From Streptomyces griseus subsp. griseus (GTDB lineage Bacteria > Actinomycetota > Actinomycetes > Streptomycetales > Streptomycetaceae), in contig NZ_JOJE01000008.1 of assembly GCF_000720255.1 (NCBI RefSeq), positions 119,857 through 183,856 on the forward strand: a stretch of 64,000 bases of DNA. Direction: 5' to 3'. This document shows, in pieces, positions 8,796-20,301 of the stretch. A program made the position numbers and the translations under genes. Under the pieces are notes generated by a model that worked only from the letters and a program-made list of their open reading frames with translations, made no database searches and was not told the DNA's origin. Each line of letters opens with the position of its first letter. Positions within the stretch are counted from its first letter, which is position 1.

Positions 8796-10373
8796 TCAGG
8801 TGGTGTGCCCGGCGACCCGCAGGGCGTGGACCAGGTCCCAGTGGCGTTCGTCCGAGACGCCCCGGGCGGCCTCCACGAGCAACGGAACGAGGGTGCGCGG
8901 GTCGGCGTCGACGCTGCGGGCCGCTTCCTCGGGGGTGCGGACCCGGACGTACGCGTCGAGCAGCGCGCGTACCTCGCGTCGGTGCCCCCGCGCGGCCAGC
9001 CCCAGCACGGCCTCCCCTATCTCCGGGGCGGGCCGGGCGACGCCCTGCCGCAGGATCTGCTCCCCGTCGGCCGGGCGGCCGGCGGCGGTCAGCGCGTCCG
9101 CCGCGGCGACGAGCCGGTCGGCGGGCAGCGAGGCGGCCTCCCAGAGCAGCGTGGTCCAGTCCGCGCCCAGCCCGGCGTGCTGCAGCTCGGCCGCGAGCAG
9201 CGGGAAGCGGGCTGCCGGCCAGTGCGCGATCTCCACCAGCAGCGCGTGCGCCTCACCGCTGCGGCTCTCCGCACGCAGCCGCACCAGTCGCTCCACCGTC
9301 TCCACCGTCTCCACCGTCTCCGCCGTCTCCGCCGTCTCCGCCGTCTCCGCCGTCGCTGCCGTCTCCCGCCGCGCGGTACCGTCCATCGCCGTCTCGCCCT
9401 GCCGCTCCGGCCACGCATCCGCTTCGGCCGCCCCCGCGAACCTGGCCCCGCGCGGGGTACGTCCGGTGGTGGCAGCGGGCGCGGGCAGCGACGGCACGTC
9501 GGTCGGCGCCGCGGACGCGGGGGCGACGACGTCCTCCTCGACCATCCCGGCGAAGCGGGCACTGCCCCGTCGGCGCCTGCGCTGCTTGGGGATGGGGGCG
9601 GGGGCCGGGGGGTCCGCCTCGGCGGGGGCGGGGGCGGGAACGGGGGCGGTGTCGGCGGCGAGCCTGTCGGTCACGGCCGACTGCGGGGCGCCCGGACCGC
9701 CGCCCGCCGCACTGGCCTCACTGGGCCGCGGCGCGTACTGACCGTGGGTGCCGGTGTCCGAGGTTCCGTGGCCGTATCCGTCCGTCACCGGCTCACGCCC
9801 GCTGCCCGAACGCGCCTCGCTCCCCCGCCGTATCGCCTGCGCGTCCCAGATCTGCCCGGTGCCCGCCCGCCGGTCCGACTCGGCCATGCGGGAGCGCAGT
9901 TCGGTACAGCGGGCGGTTGCCCGGTCATGGTCGTCACGGGCCCAGGCGAGGTCGAGGCGGATGGCGTCGGCCTCCTCCTGCGTGGCGGCCGCGGCGAGCA
10001 TGTGGCCCAGTTGGGCCTGCCGTTCGGCCGCGTACCGCTGCTCGCGGAGCATGACGTCGAGCCGGTCTCCGAGGGCATCACGGCCACCGGGCCGGGCGTC
10101 GTACGCGATGAGCGCGGCGATGTGCAGGGAGCGAACCCGTTCCTGCTCCTCGGCGGCGACCTGGGGCCCGTACGCCACGGCGAGGTCCTGGAACAGCGCC
10201 TCCATGACGTCCCAGGGCGGCACTTCGCGCCCGGTGAGGCAGGCCTGCATGCCTTCGGGGTCGCGTTGCCAGAAGACCCCGCACCAGCCGCCGCCCTGGT
10301 CCAGGCGCGCCAGCAGACCATCCAGGTAGTTCGCGAACTCCCGCACTTGTCCCGGGAGTTGATCCACAGTCAT
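8796..10373 (-). CDS. hypothetical protein with Ala/Pro-rich middle and TAE/TVE tripeptide repeats
   Basis: 525-residue protein of unknown function. Residues ~1-160 are predicted alpha-helical and conserved-looking (many Glu/Arg/Gln, AAAATQEEADAIR). Residues ~170-370 are low complexity, rich in Ala, Pro, Gly and Glu, including seven tandem Thr-X-Glu tripeptides. Residues ~375-525 resemble an array of short helical repeats (LLVEIAHWPAARFPLL, ILRQGV, ALLDAYV), possibly a TPR-like solenoid. No signal peptide or membrane segment is seen. Streptomyces homologs are usually left as hypothetical proteins. It is monocistronic, with the divergent regulator/map pair beyond it. Confidence 0.75.
   Translation of the reverse strand: MTVDQLPGQVREFANYLDGLLARLDQGGGWCGVFWQRDPEGMQACLTGREVPPWDVMEALFQDLAVAYGPQVAAEEQERVRSLHIAALIAYDARPGGRDALGDRLDVMLREQRYAAERQAQLGHMLAAAATQEEADAIRLDLAWARDDHDRATARCTELRSRMAESDRRAGTGQIWDAQAIRRGSEARSGSGREPVTDGYGHGTSDTGTHGQYAPRPSEASAAGGGPGAPQSAVTDRLAADTAPVPAPAPAEADPPAPAPIPKQRRRRRGSARFAGMVEEDVVAPASAAPTDVPSLPAPAATTGRTPRGARFAGAAEADAWPERQGETAMDGTARRETAATAETAETAETAETVETVETVERLVRLRAESRSGEAHALLVEIAHWPAARFPLLAAELQHAGLGADWTTLLWEAASLPADRLVAAADALTAAGRPADGEQILRQGVARPAPEIGEAVLGLAARGHRREVRALLDAYVRVRTPEEAARSVDADPRTLVPLLVEAARGVSDERHWDLVHALRVAGHTT
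9291..9353. repeat. 9-bp tandem repeat, seven units, inside a coding region
   Basis: Three units of ctccaccgt followed by four of ctccgccgt, differing by one base and encoding Thr-Val-Glu or Thr-Ala-Glu on the minus strand. The unit is a multiple of three, so copy-number change would preserve the frame. Confidence 0.9.
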
Positions 10374-10521
10374 CGCTCAACTCCCGCCAGACCGAGCTCT
10401 CCGGTCCGTAGGCAACACCAGCCGTGTTACGGCAAGGTCACGAACACTTTTCAACGAGTGAGCGGGCGCCTCCTTGCGCGATCTTGACCATTGCGCGCAG
10501 ACGGATCGAGCGGCAGCCGCC

Positions 10522-10773
10522 TCACGCCACGGCCAGGGCGCACTGCCCGGCCAGCTCATCCATCGACAGTCCGAGGGCACGCGCGAGCGCCGCCACGGTG
10601 AAGAACGCCGGCGTCGGAGCGCGTCCGGTCTCGATCTTGCGCAGGGTCTCCGCGGAGATGCCCGCGCTCGCCGCGATCTCGGCCATGCTGCGGTCGCCGC
10701 GCGACTCGCGGAGCAGTCGACCGAGCCGCTCGCCGCGTTCACGCTCTTCGGGGGTGAGAGGGGTACGCACCAT
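10522..10773 (-). CDS. small XRE-family helix-turn-helix regulator
   Basis: 83-residue DNA-binding protein made almost entirely of a lambda-repressor-like HTH (residues ~15-75; SMAEIAASAGISAETLRKIETG). It is divergent from the methionine aminopeptidase gene and separated from it by 32 bp containing a perfect palindrome. Autoregulation and control of the neighbour are therefore likely. No ribosome site is visible; the TAGAAT hexamer on the minus strand ends 6 nt before the ATG, as expected for a leaderless transcript. Confidence 0.85.
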   Translation of the reverse strand: MVRTPLTPEERERGERLGRLLRESRGDRSMAEIAASAGISAETLRKIETGRAPTPAFFTVAALARALGLSMDELAGQCALAVA

Positions 10774-10779
10774 GCCGCC

Positions 10780-10798
10780 ATTCTAATACCGGTATAAT
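10780..10798. promoter_or_regulatory. overlapping divergent leaderless promoters with palindromic operator ATACCGGTAT
   Basis: The perfect 10-bp palindrome ATACCGGTAT (10786-10795) lies between a plus-strand TATAAT (10793-10798), 7 nt before the aminopeptidase ATG, and a minus-strand TAGAAT (10785-10780), 6 nt before the regulator ATG. Both -10 elements abut or overlap the palindrome, so one bound dimer could block both genes. Confidence 0.6.
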
Positions 10799-10805
10799 AA
10801 TTGGC

Positions 10806-11582
10806 ATGGTGGAACTGAAGACAGACACATCGATCGACGCCATGTACGCGGCGGGCCAGGTCGTCGCCAGAGCGCTGACGGCCGTACGCGAGGCCGCTGA
10901 CGTGGGCGTATCCCTGCTGGAGCTGGACGAGGTGGCACGTGAGGTACTGCGCGCCGCGGACGCGAGCTCACCGTTCCTCGGCTACCGGCCCTCCTTCGCG
11001 CCCACCGCGTTCCCGGCCGTCCTCTGCGCCTCGGTGAACGACGCGATCGTGCACGGCATCCCGACCCGCTACCGCCTGCGCGACGGCGACCTCCTCTCCG
11101 CCGACTTCGGCGCCAAGCTCGGCGGCTGGGTCGGCGACTCGGCGATCAGCTTCACCGTCGGCCGCCCGCGCCCCGCCGACCTGCGCCTGATCGAGACCGC
11201 CGAGCGCGCACTCGCGGCCGGCATCGAGGCGGCCGTCGTGGGGAACCGCATCGGCGACATCGCCCACGCCATCGGCACGGTCTGCCGGGCCGCCGGCTAC
11301 GGCATCCCCGACGGCTTCGGCGGCCACGGCATCGGCCGCCACATGCACGAGGACCCCGGCGTCCCCAACGAGGGCCGTCCCGGCCGCGGCCTCCCTCTCC
11401 GCCCCGGCATGGTCCTCGCCATCGAACCCATGCTGATCGCCGGCGGCACCGACGGCTATCACGCGGCCCCCGACGGCTGGACCCTCAAGACGAACGACGG
11501 CTCCCGGGCGGCCCACGCGGAACACACGGTGGCGATCACGGAAACCGGACCGAGGGTGCTGACGGCTCGACAGCAGGCGTAA
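10806..11582 (+). CDS. map: type I methionine aminopeptidase
   Basis: 258-residue metalloprotease that removes the initiator Met from nascent proteins in the cytoplasm. All five metal ligands are visible: Asp100, Asp111, His174 (GGHGIGRHMHE), Glu207 (IEPM) and Glu239 (AEHT); His83 is the substrate-binding histidine. It lacks an N-terminal extension. Streptomyces usually has a housekeeping map elsewhere; this copy, paired with an XRE regulator and read from a leaderless promoter, looks like a conditionally expressed paralog. Confidence 0.93.
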   Translation: MVELKTDTSIDAMYAAGQVVARALTAVREAADVGVSLLELDEVAREVLRAADASSPFLGYRPSFAPTAFPAVLCASVNDAIVHGIPTRYRLRDGDLLSADFGAKLGGWVGDSAISFTVGRPRPADLRLIETAERALAAGIEAAVVGNRIGDIAHAIGTVCRAAGYGIPDGFGGHGIGRHMHEDPGVPNEGRPGRGLPLRPGMVLAIEPMLIAGGTDGYHAAPDGWTLKTNDGSRAAHAEHTVAITETGPRVLTARQQA

Positions 11583-11603
11583 CGGAACACGGACTGTGAC
11601 GGC

Positions 11604-12833
11604 TCAGTCCAGGGTGGCGAGGTGGTCGGCGGCGCCTCCGGTCCACTCGATCATGAACAGAGTCGCGTCGTCACTGGTGCGCCCCTCCCGTTCCTCCTTC
11701 AAAAGGTGGGAGAGGCGGCGCACGGATCCCCGTACCCCGGATTCCTCGTCGTGTTCGAGGCGGTTGACGCAGTCGATGAGCCGCTCCTCGCCGAACGACT
11801 GGCCCTGCTCGTTGCGCTCCTCGGTCACGCCGTCGGTGTAGCAGAGCAGCCGGTCGCCGGGCTTCAGCTTGAACTGGCTGACCTGCGGCTGTTCGTCCCC
11901 GAAGCCGGCCGGCAGAGTCGTCGGGCTCTCCAACTGCCGGACGCCCCGGTGGTCGCGGATCAGCAGGGGCGCGGGATGGCCCGCGTTGACCCATTCCAGA
12001 TGGCCCGTCGTGATGTGCAGGTGCATCATCTGCGCGGTGACGAAGTGGTCGGGCCCGAACTGCCTGGCGATGGCCTGGTTCATGAAGACGTACTTCTCGG
12101 CGAGGTCGATGTCGGAACGGCGGGCGTGCCGGTAGGCGCCGATGGCGACGGTCGCCATGGTGGCGGCGTCCAGTCCGTGGCCCATGGCGTCGACGACGGC
12201 CACGTGCAGGATGTTGTCGTTGAGCGCGTAGTCGAAGCTGTCGCCCGCGACGGTGTAGGCGGGTTCGAGGATTCCGGCGACCGCGACCTGGGGTACGGCC
12301 ATCGCCAGCGGCGGCAGCAGGGACCACTGCATCTCGGCGGCCGCGCTCATGGGTTCCCGTCGCCGGGCCTGGAAGAACAGGTCGGTGTAGCTGTGCTTGG
12401 TGACCAGCATGTCGGCGACCAGGGCGGCCAGCCTGCGCAGCAGGCGCCGATCGTGCTCGTCGACGCTGTCCAGGGTGATGGCCATGACGCCCACCTGGTC
12501 GCTGCCGTCCAGCAGCGGCATGTACAGCCGGACACCGCCGTCCATCGCCACTTCGACGGGCTTCGCGCCCAGGGAGGCCCGGCCCGCGGCCGAGTCGGTG
12601 ATCGGCTCGGGTCCGCCGACGACCAGCCCCCTGCCCGCCAGCGGTACCAGCAGGGTCTGCGCGTAGTCCTGGAGGAGGATCGAGACTTCGTGCCCGCCGA
12701 TCCTGGCCACCTCTTCCGCGACCAGCGGAGCGATCAACTGAGGAGGCAGGCCCAGCGCCCGGTCCAGCAACAGCCCCAGCAGCCGTTCTCCGAACCCCTC
12801 CGACCGGTCCACCTCTCCTTGCCGGACTTCCAC
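11604..12833 (-). CDS. GAF-like sensor + SpoIIE/PP2C serine phosphatase, copy 1
   Basis: 409-residue regulatory phosphatase of the RsbU/SpoIIE type, which dephosphorylates STAS anti-anti-sigma proteins. Residues ~20-160 form a GAF-like sensory domain and ~185-400 the PP2C domain, with metal-binding acids in GDSFDY, VVDAMGHG and TSDDATLF. The start is a GTG preceded by AGAGGA. It converges with map (21 bp between stops). A second, highly similar copy (for example DRSEGFGERLLGLLLDR in both) occurs ~33 kb away on the opposite strand. Confidence 0.88.
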   Translation of the reverse strand: MEVRQGEVDRSEGFGERLLGLLLDRALGLPPQLIAPLVAEEVARIGGHEVSILLQDYAQTLLVPLAGRGLVVGGPEPITDSAAGRASLGAKPVEVAMDGGVRLYMPLLDGSDQVGVMAITLDSVDEHDRRLLRRLAALVADMLVTKHSYTDLFFQARRREPMSAAAEMQWSLLPPLAMAVPQVAVAGILEPAYTVAGDSFDYALNDNILHVAVVDAMGHGLDAATMATVAIGAYRHARRSDIDLAEKYVFMNQAIARQFGPDHFVTAQMMHLHITTGHLEWVNAGHPAPLLIRDHRGVRQLESPTTLPAGFGDEQPQVSQFKLKPGDRLLCYTDGVTEERNEQGQSFGEERLIDCVNRLEHDEESGVRGSVRRLSHLLKEEREGRTSDDATLFMIEWTGGAADHLATLD

Positions 12834-13119
12834 CCGTCCTCTGTCATACGCCGACTCTCACGCGGCTGCTTCCCAGAAGTGCCGATCAGTCCGACGGCGG
12901 GCGTGTCCCCATCGCACGGCCCGGCCCATCGGGGAGCGGCCGCAGCCGGCCTGCCGGCGAGCAGTGGGCCCAAGGGTCACCCCGCCCCACCAGGCGCCGA
13001 CATGCCCAACCCCCCTCTTCATGCCAAGGTGAGTAAAGGGACCCACCCGGTGTAGCCCGGCACGGAAAGGGCACCCGTCGGCACCGCAACGCACATGCAA
13101 GTCGATCGAACGGAACGCC

Positions 13120-15660
<2,541 letters not shown>

Positions 15661-15663
<3 letters not shown>

Positions 15664-15709
15664 CGTGGTGACGTGCTGACGGGCGTGACGTGCTGACGGC
15701 CTGACGTGC
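15661..15709. repeat. short direct repeats after clpC-like gene
   Basis: Several near-identical copies of tgacgtgctgac follow the stop codon (first copy diverged), immediately before the terminator stem. They probably arose by slippage; no function is evident. Confidence 0.6.
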
Positions 15710-15747
15710 TGAAGGGCGGGTGCTCCTCCGGGAGCACCCGCCCTTCA
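15710..15747. terminator. bidirectional terminator between clpC-like gene and ggt
   Basis: Perfect 17-bp stem (tgaagggcgggtgctcc and its complement) with a tccg tetraloop, placed between two convergent genes so it can serve both. Confidence 0.8.
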
Positions 15748-15761
15748 CGATGCACCATGCT

Positions 15762-17561
15762 CTACGGTGCCGGACGCACCACCATCGCCGAGCCGCCGCC
15801 CCGCCGTACCTTCTCGGCCGCGGCCAGCCACTTCCCGTTCGGCAGTCGCTGCACGCCCGTGCCCGCGCCGATCTCGGGATTGAGCTTGAAGGAGTGCCCG
15901 AGGGCCTCCAGCTGTTTCTGCGTCCCGCTGCCCCAGAGGCCGGGTTCGAGCTCAGTCTGGGCCGCGTTGCGCTGGCTGGCGTGTGGCGCGGCGATGGCGT
16001 CCACGAGCGGCATCTTCCGGTCGAGGAACTGGGTCAGGGTCTGCAGCACCGTGGTGATGATGGTCGCGCCGCCGGGTGAACCGAGCGCCACCACCGGCTT
16101 GTCGTGCCGGTCCAGCACGATCGTCGGCGAGATCGACGACCGCGGCCGCTTGCCCGGACCGGGCAGGTTCGGGTCGTGGACGGCCGGATTGGCCGGGGCG
16201 AAGGAGAAGTCGGTCAGCTCGTTGTTGAGGATGAACCCGCGGCCGGGCACGGTGATGCCGCTGCCGCCGGTCTGCTCGATGGTCAGCGTGTAGGCGACGA
16301 CGTTGCCCCACTTGTCGGCGACGGTGAGGTGCGTGGTGTTCTCGCCCTCGTACGTCGTGGGTGCCGCCGTGCCACCGGTCGCGCAGGCGGCCGGGTGGCG
16401 CGGGTCGCCGGGGGCGAGGGGGCTGGTGAGGACCGCGTCGTCCTTGATGAGGCACGCCCGCGAGTCGGCGTACTTCTGCGCCAGCAGTTCCTTCGTCGGG
16501 ACGTCCTCGAAGGCGGGGTCGCCGACCCAGCGCCCGCGGTCGGCGAACGCGATGCGGCTGGCCTCGATGTAGCGGTGCAGGTACTGGACGTCGCTCGCCT
16601 TGGAGAGGTCGGTGTTCTCCAGGATGTTGAGCGCCTCGCCGACGGTGGTACCGCCGGAGGAGGAGGGCGCGATGGAGTAGACGCCGAGGCCGCGGTACGA
16701 GGTCTTCGTGGGCGCCTGGAGCTTGGCGCGGTAGGCCGTCAGATCCTTGCGGGACAGGTCACCGGGGCGGGCGTTCCAGCCCGAGGCGGGGTCCACGGGC
16801 GGGTGGTTGACGGTGTCGACGACGTCCTCGCCGATGTCGCCGCGGTAGAGGGCGCCGACCCCCTTGCGTCCCAACTCCGCGTAGGTGCGGGCGAGATCGG
16901 CGTTCTTGAAGGTGGAGCCGACGACGGGCAGTTGTCCGCCGGGCAGGAACAGCTTCGCGGTGTCCGGGAAGGAGCGGAAGCGGGTCTCGTTGGCGGCCGT
17001 CTGTGAGCGGAAGGTGTCGTCGACGGTGAATCCGTCGCGTGCGATCCGCTCGGCCGGCTTGAGGACCGTACCGAGTGTCCGGCTGCCCCAGGTGTCGAGT
17101 GCCGTCTGCCAGGTGGCGGGGGTGCCCGGCGTGCCGACGCTGAGGCCGCTGGTGACGGCGTCGGCGAAGGCAAGGGGCTTGCCGTTCTCGAGGAAGAGGT
17201 CCGAGCCGGCGGTCAGCGGGGCGGTCTCGCGGCCGTCGATGGTGTGCACGGTGCGGGACTTGGCGTCGTAGTAGACGAAGTAGCCGCCTCCGCCGATGCC
17301 GGAGGAGTAGGGCTCGGTGACACCGAGGGCGGCGGCGGTGGCGACGGCCGCGTCGACGGCGTTGCCGCCCTTTCTGAGGACCTCGATGCCGGCGGCGGAG
17401 GCGTCCGCGTCGACGCTGGCCACGGCGCCGCCGTAGCCGACGGCCAGGGGGGCTTTCGCGACGGACGTGCTCGGGGCGGCGGGTGGCGCTGTCGCCCCCA
17501 CAGACACCACGGCGGCCGAGACCGCCAGGACCGACAGTTTGCGTGCGACAGGGCGACGCAT
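15762..17561 (-). CDS. ggt: gamma-glutamyltransferase (exported)
   Basis: 599-residue N-terminal-nucleophile hydrolase that cleaves glutathione and other gamma-glutamyl compounds outside the membrane. A Sec-type signal (positive MRRPVARK, hydrophobic core, small-residue cleavage region) covers ~1-35. The autoprocessing/catalytic threonine is Thr409 in NTTHLTVAD; GGSGITVPGRG is the C-terminal substrate-binding loop. GGAGGT precedes the ATG by 4 nt; the GTG two codons upstream overlaps that ribosome site and was not chosen. Length is normal for the family. It is monocistronic. Confidence 0.92.
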   Translation of the reverse strand: MRRPVARKLSVLAVSAAVVSVGATAPPAAPSTSVAKAPLAVGYGGAVASVDADASAAGIEVLRKGGNAVDAAVATAAALGVTEPYSSGIGGGGYFVYYDAKSRTVHTIDGRETAPLTAGSDLFLENGKPLAFADAVTSGLSVGTPGTPATWQTALDTWGSRTLGTVLKPAERIARDGFTVDDTFRSQTAANETRFRSFPDTAKLFLPGGQLPVVGSTFKNADLARTYAELGRKGVGALYRGDIGEDVVDTVNHPPVDPASGWNARPGDLSRKDLTAYRAKLQAPTKTSYRGLGVYSIAPSSSGGTTVGEALNILENTDLSKASDVQYLHRYIEASRIAFADRGRWVGDPAFEDVPTKELLAQKYADSRACLIKDDAVLTSPLAPGDPRHPAACATGGTAAPTTYEGENTTHLTVADKWGNVVAYTLTIEQTGGSGITVPGRGFILNNELTDFSFAPANPAVHDPNLPGPGKRPRSSISPTIVLDRHDKPVVALGSPGGATIITTVLQTLTQFLDRKMPLVDAIAAPHASQRNAAQTELEPGLWGSGTQKQLEALGHSFKLNPEIGAGTGVQRLPNGKWLAAAEKVRRGGGSAMVVRPAP

Positions 17562-17665
17562 CCGCACCTCCAGTCAGGGACCGTCCGCGCAGCTTAATCC
17601 AACGCCCCGCACCCGTCAGGTATCTCGAACGCGAGTGTGCGTCGCGCCCGCTACCATGCGCGCCC

Positions 17666-18430
17666 ATGAACGACGACGTGCGCAACATCGTCCTGGGCGT
17701 GATAGCCGCAGGTGTCAGTGCCGCGCTCGGCTGGCTGGCCCGCACGTACCTCTGGAAGAGGAAGCTGCGGCGCAAACAGGCCTTCTTCGGGCTGCCGGAC
17801 AACTCCGAGTCGCTGCTGGTGGTGAACCGCAAGGCGGGCGGCACCGAGATGTCGGTGGCGCGCCACGACGTGTTCGCCCTCCTCGAACTCGCCGCGCTCA
17901 TCAAGGACTGCAACGCCCACACCCAGGTCGTCGGCCACGACACGGCACGGCAGGGTTTCGGGGAACGCACGGAGTTCTGCGTCGGCGGACCGAGCTCCAA
18001 CTCCCGGATGGCGGCTCACCTCACATCCCTGTTGCCGGGCATCCGGGTGAACGTCGACAGCGAACCCGGCCCGGACCGCGGCTCCTTCCTGATCGGCAGC
18101 GAGCACTATCGGTGGGAACCCGGCAGCAACGAGTACGTGCTGCTGGCCCGGCTCACCGCGGGCCAACGCCGGGAGGAGCGGCCGGTGTTCCTCTTCTGCG
18201 GGCAGCAATCGATCACCAATCAGGCGGCGACCCGCTATCTCGCCCGTCACCACGAGCGGCTGGCCCGCAAGCACGGCAACGGCTCCTTCGTACTGCTGCT
18301 GAAGGTCGTCAACTCCCAGGCGTACGGTCCCGATGTCGTCGAGCTCGTCGCGGACGTGACCCGGGCGGCTCAGGCGCCCCTGCCGGAACCCACGCCCACC
18401 GCTCCACGCCCTTCACACCGCTCCTCCTGA
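17666..18430 (+). CDS. membrane-anchored hypothetical protein
   Basis: 254-residue protein of unknown function. One N-terminal membrane helix (~6-24, IVLGVIAAGVSAALGWLA) is followed by a basic stop-transfer stretch (WKRKLRRK), so the rest should be cytoplasmic. The soluble part is alpha/beta-looking, with ESLLVVNRKAGG and VFLFCGQQSITNQAA as the best-ordered segments. Streptomyces has many proteins of this length called putative secreted or membrane proteins. The start ATG lacks a clear ribosome site; TACCAT 8 nt upstream would fit a leaderless transcript. Confidence 0.7.
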   Translation: MNDDVRNIVLGVIAAGVSAALGWLARTYLWKRKLRRKQAFFGLPDNSESLLVVNRKAGGTEMSVARHDVFALLELAALIKDCNAHTQVVGHDTARQGFGERTEFCVGGPSSNSRMAAHLTSLLPGIRVNVDSEPGPDRGSFLIGSEHYRWEPGSNEYVLLARLTAGQRREERPVFLFCGQQSITNQAATRYLARHHERLARKHGNGSFVLLLKVVNSQAYGPDVVELVADVTRAAQAPLPEPTPTAPRPSHRSS

Positions 18431-18468
18431 ATACCTGCACAGGCCAACAATCGTTACTGCCACGTAAC

Positions 18469-18507
18469 TTACCGACGGGTTACCTGCGGTAAAGAACCGC
18501 GGTTACC
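18469..18507. promoter_or_regulatory. TTACC/GGTAA half-site cluster upstream of the secreted hydrolase
   Basis: TTACC occurs at 18469, 18480 and 18503, with inverted GGTAA at 18488, all within 40 bp upstream of the gene. CGGTAA and TTACCG form one inverted pair. Spacing and symmetry suggest an operator, but no regulator is identified. Confidence 0.35.
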
Positions 18508-18547
18508 GTCTGGTCACTTTGCACTGACACGAGTGAGGAGTGACCCT

Positions 18548-20119
18548 GTGGGACACCAGCACCGCAAGGCCCTGCGTACGACCGCCGTGGGCGCCGTCTC
18601 CGCGACCCTGGTCGCCGGGGGCGTCCTCGGCCTCGCCCCGGCCGCGCACGCGGCGGACGCCGGCGTGCGCTTCGTCGACATCACGGGCGAGGGCGGCACC
18701 GTCCTCAAGGCGAACGTCGTCACGCCCGCCGGAGCGGACGCGTCGCACCGCTACCCCCTGGTCGTGCTCCCCACGAGCTGGGGCCTGCCGCAGGTCGAGT
18801 ACCTCGCCCAGGCCCAGCAGCTCGCCGACTCCGGCTACGTCGTGCTCACCTACAACGTGCGCGGCTTCTGGCAGTCCGGCGGCGAGATAGAAGTGGCGGG
18901 GCCACCCGACGTGGCGGACGCCTCCAAGGTCATCGACTGGGCGCTGGCCAACACCCCGTCGGACGCCCGGCACATCGGCATGGCGGGCGTCTCCTACGGC
19001 GCCGGGATCAGCCTGCTCGCCGCGGCGCACGACAAGCGGATCAAGGCGGTCGCCGCGCTCAGCGGCTGGGCCGACCTCATCGGCTCGATCTACTCCGGCC
19101 GCACCCAGCACGTCCAGGCGGCGGGACTGCTCGACGGGGCGAGCCTCGTCACCGGGCGGCAGAGCGCCGAACTCCGGCAGATCTTCGACGACTTCTACGC
19201 CTCGAACCTGGCGAAGGAGCAGGACATGATCGACTGGGGGAAGAAACGTTCTGCCGGAACCTACGTGGACCAGCTCAACCAGAACGGCGCGGCCGTCATG
19301 CTGGCCAACGCCTGGGGCGACACGGTCTTCCCGCCCAACCAGTACGCCGACTTCTACGAGAAGCTGACCGGTCCGAAGAGACTGGAACTGCGCCCCGGCG
19401 ACCACGCGACCGCCGAACTCACCGGCCTGTTCGGCCTGCCCAACGACGTCTGGACCGACACCCGGCGCTGGCTCGACCGCTACCTCAAGGGCACGGACAA
19501 CGGCATCGACCGCGAGCTGCCGGTGCGTCTGAAGTCCCGTTCGTCGGGCGGCTACGAGGGATACCCGGACTGGAAGTCGGTCGGCGCCACCGGTCGCAAG
19601 ATCGATCTGGCGGGCACCACCACGATCCGCACCAACGTCGACTCCGGGGCGGACGGCGGGATCGTCTTCCTGTCCAGCATCCTCGACCAGGCGGCCCAAC
19701 TGCCCCCGGTGGCCTCGATCCCGCTGCTCCCCCGCCGCTGGGCCGCGGTCTGGCAGTCAGGAAAGTACGCGACCGCCCAACACATACGCGGCACGGCCGA
19801 GTTGCACACCACGGTCACGCCCACCAAGGAGAGCGGCACCCTCGTCGCGTACCTCTACGACGTGGGGCCGCTCGGCCTCGGCAAGCTGGTCAGCCACGCG
19901 CCCTGCACCTTCCACGGGCGTACACCCGGGAAGCCGTTCGGTATCGGCCTGGAGCTGTACTCCACGGCCTACGACGTCCCGGCAGGGCACCGACTCGCCC
20001 TGGTGGTCGACACGGTCGACCCGCTCTACATCGAGCACAACCCGCCCGGCGCGCAGCTGACCTTCTCCTCGCCGGCGAACGACCCGTCCTACGTGTCGAT
20101 TCCGCTGCGCGAGCAGTGA
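18548..20119 (+). CDS. secreted CocE/NonD-family alpha/beta hydrolase
   Basis: 523-residue exported acyl hydrolase or X-Pro dipeptidyl-peptidase-like enzyme. A signal peptide (~1-36) ends at APAAHA. The alpha/beta core has the nucleophile Ser149 (GVSYGAG) with likely Asp in WGDTVFP and His in PGDHATAEL. A C-terminal jelly-roll domain of the X-Pro dipeptidyl-peptidase type follows (~360-523). The GTG at this position has GAGGAG 7 nt upstream; an in-frame GTG five codons earlier overlaps that site. A cytosolic relative without signal peptide lies ~23 kb further on. Substrate unknown. Confidence 0.85.
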   Translation: MGHQHRKALRTTAVGAVSATLVAGGVLGLAPAAHAADAGVRFVDITGEGGTVLKANVVTPAGADASHRYPLVVLPTSWGLPQVEYLAQAQQLADSGYVVLTYNVRGFWQSGGEIEVAGPPDVADASKVIDWALANTPSDARHIGMAGVSYGAGISLLAAAHDKRIKAVAALSGWADLIGSIYSGRTQHVQAAGLLDGASLVTGRQSAELRQIFDDFYASNLAKEQDMIDWGKKRSAGTYVDQLNQNGAAVMLANAWGDTVFPPNQYADFYEKLTGPKRLELRPGDHATAELTGLFGLPNDVWTDTRRWLDRYLKGTDNGIDRELPVRLKSRSSGGYEGYPDWKSVGATGRKIDLAGTTTIRTNVDSGADGGIVFLSSILDQAAQLPPVASIPLLPRRWAAVWQSGKYATAQHIRGTAELHTTVTPTKESGTLVAYLYDVGPLGLGKLVSHAPCTFHGRTPGKPFGIGLELYSTAYDVPAGHRLALVVDTVDPLYIEHNPPGAQLTFSSPANDPSYVSIPLREQ

Positions 20120-20301
20120 TCTCCGGCTGCCGCCGGTCGGGCCTGGCTCCGTGAGCTGCCACCCCCCTACGGTCTCGGGGCCATGGGGGGCTTCCCCAAC
20201 CGGCAGCGGCGTCCCGGTTTCGGCCACGGGCATGAACGGCACATCGTAGTCGAGGACCGACACGACGGTTTTCCCGGTGGGACGAACTCAGTGTCCGGAC
20301 A

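Noticed and set aside
9291..9353. Possible CRISPR-like repeat
   Set aside because: Units are 9 bp, contiguous and without spacers, and lie inside a coding region.
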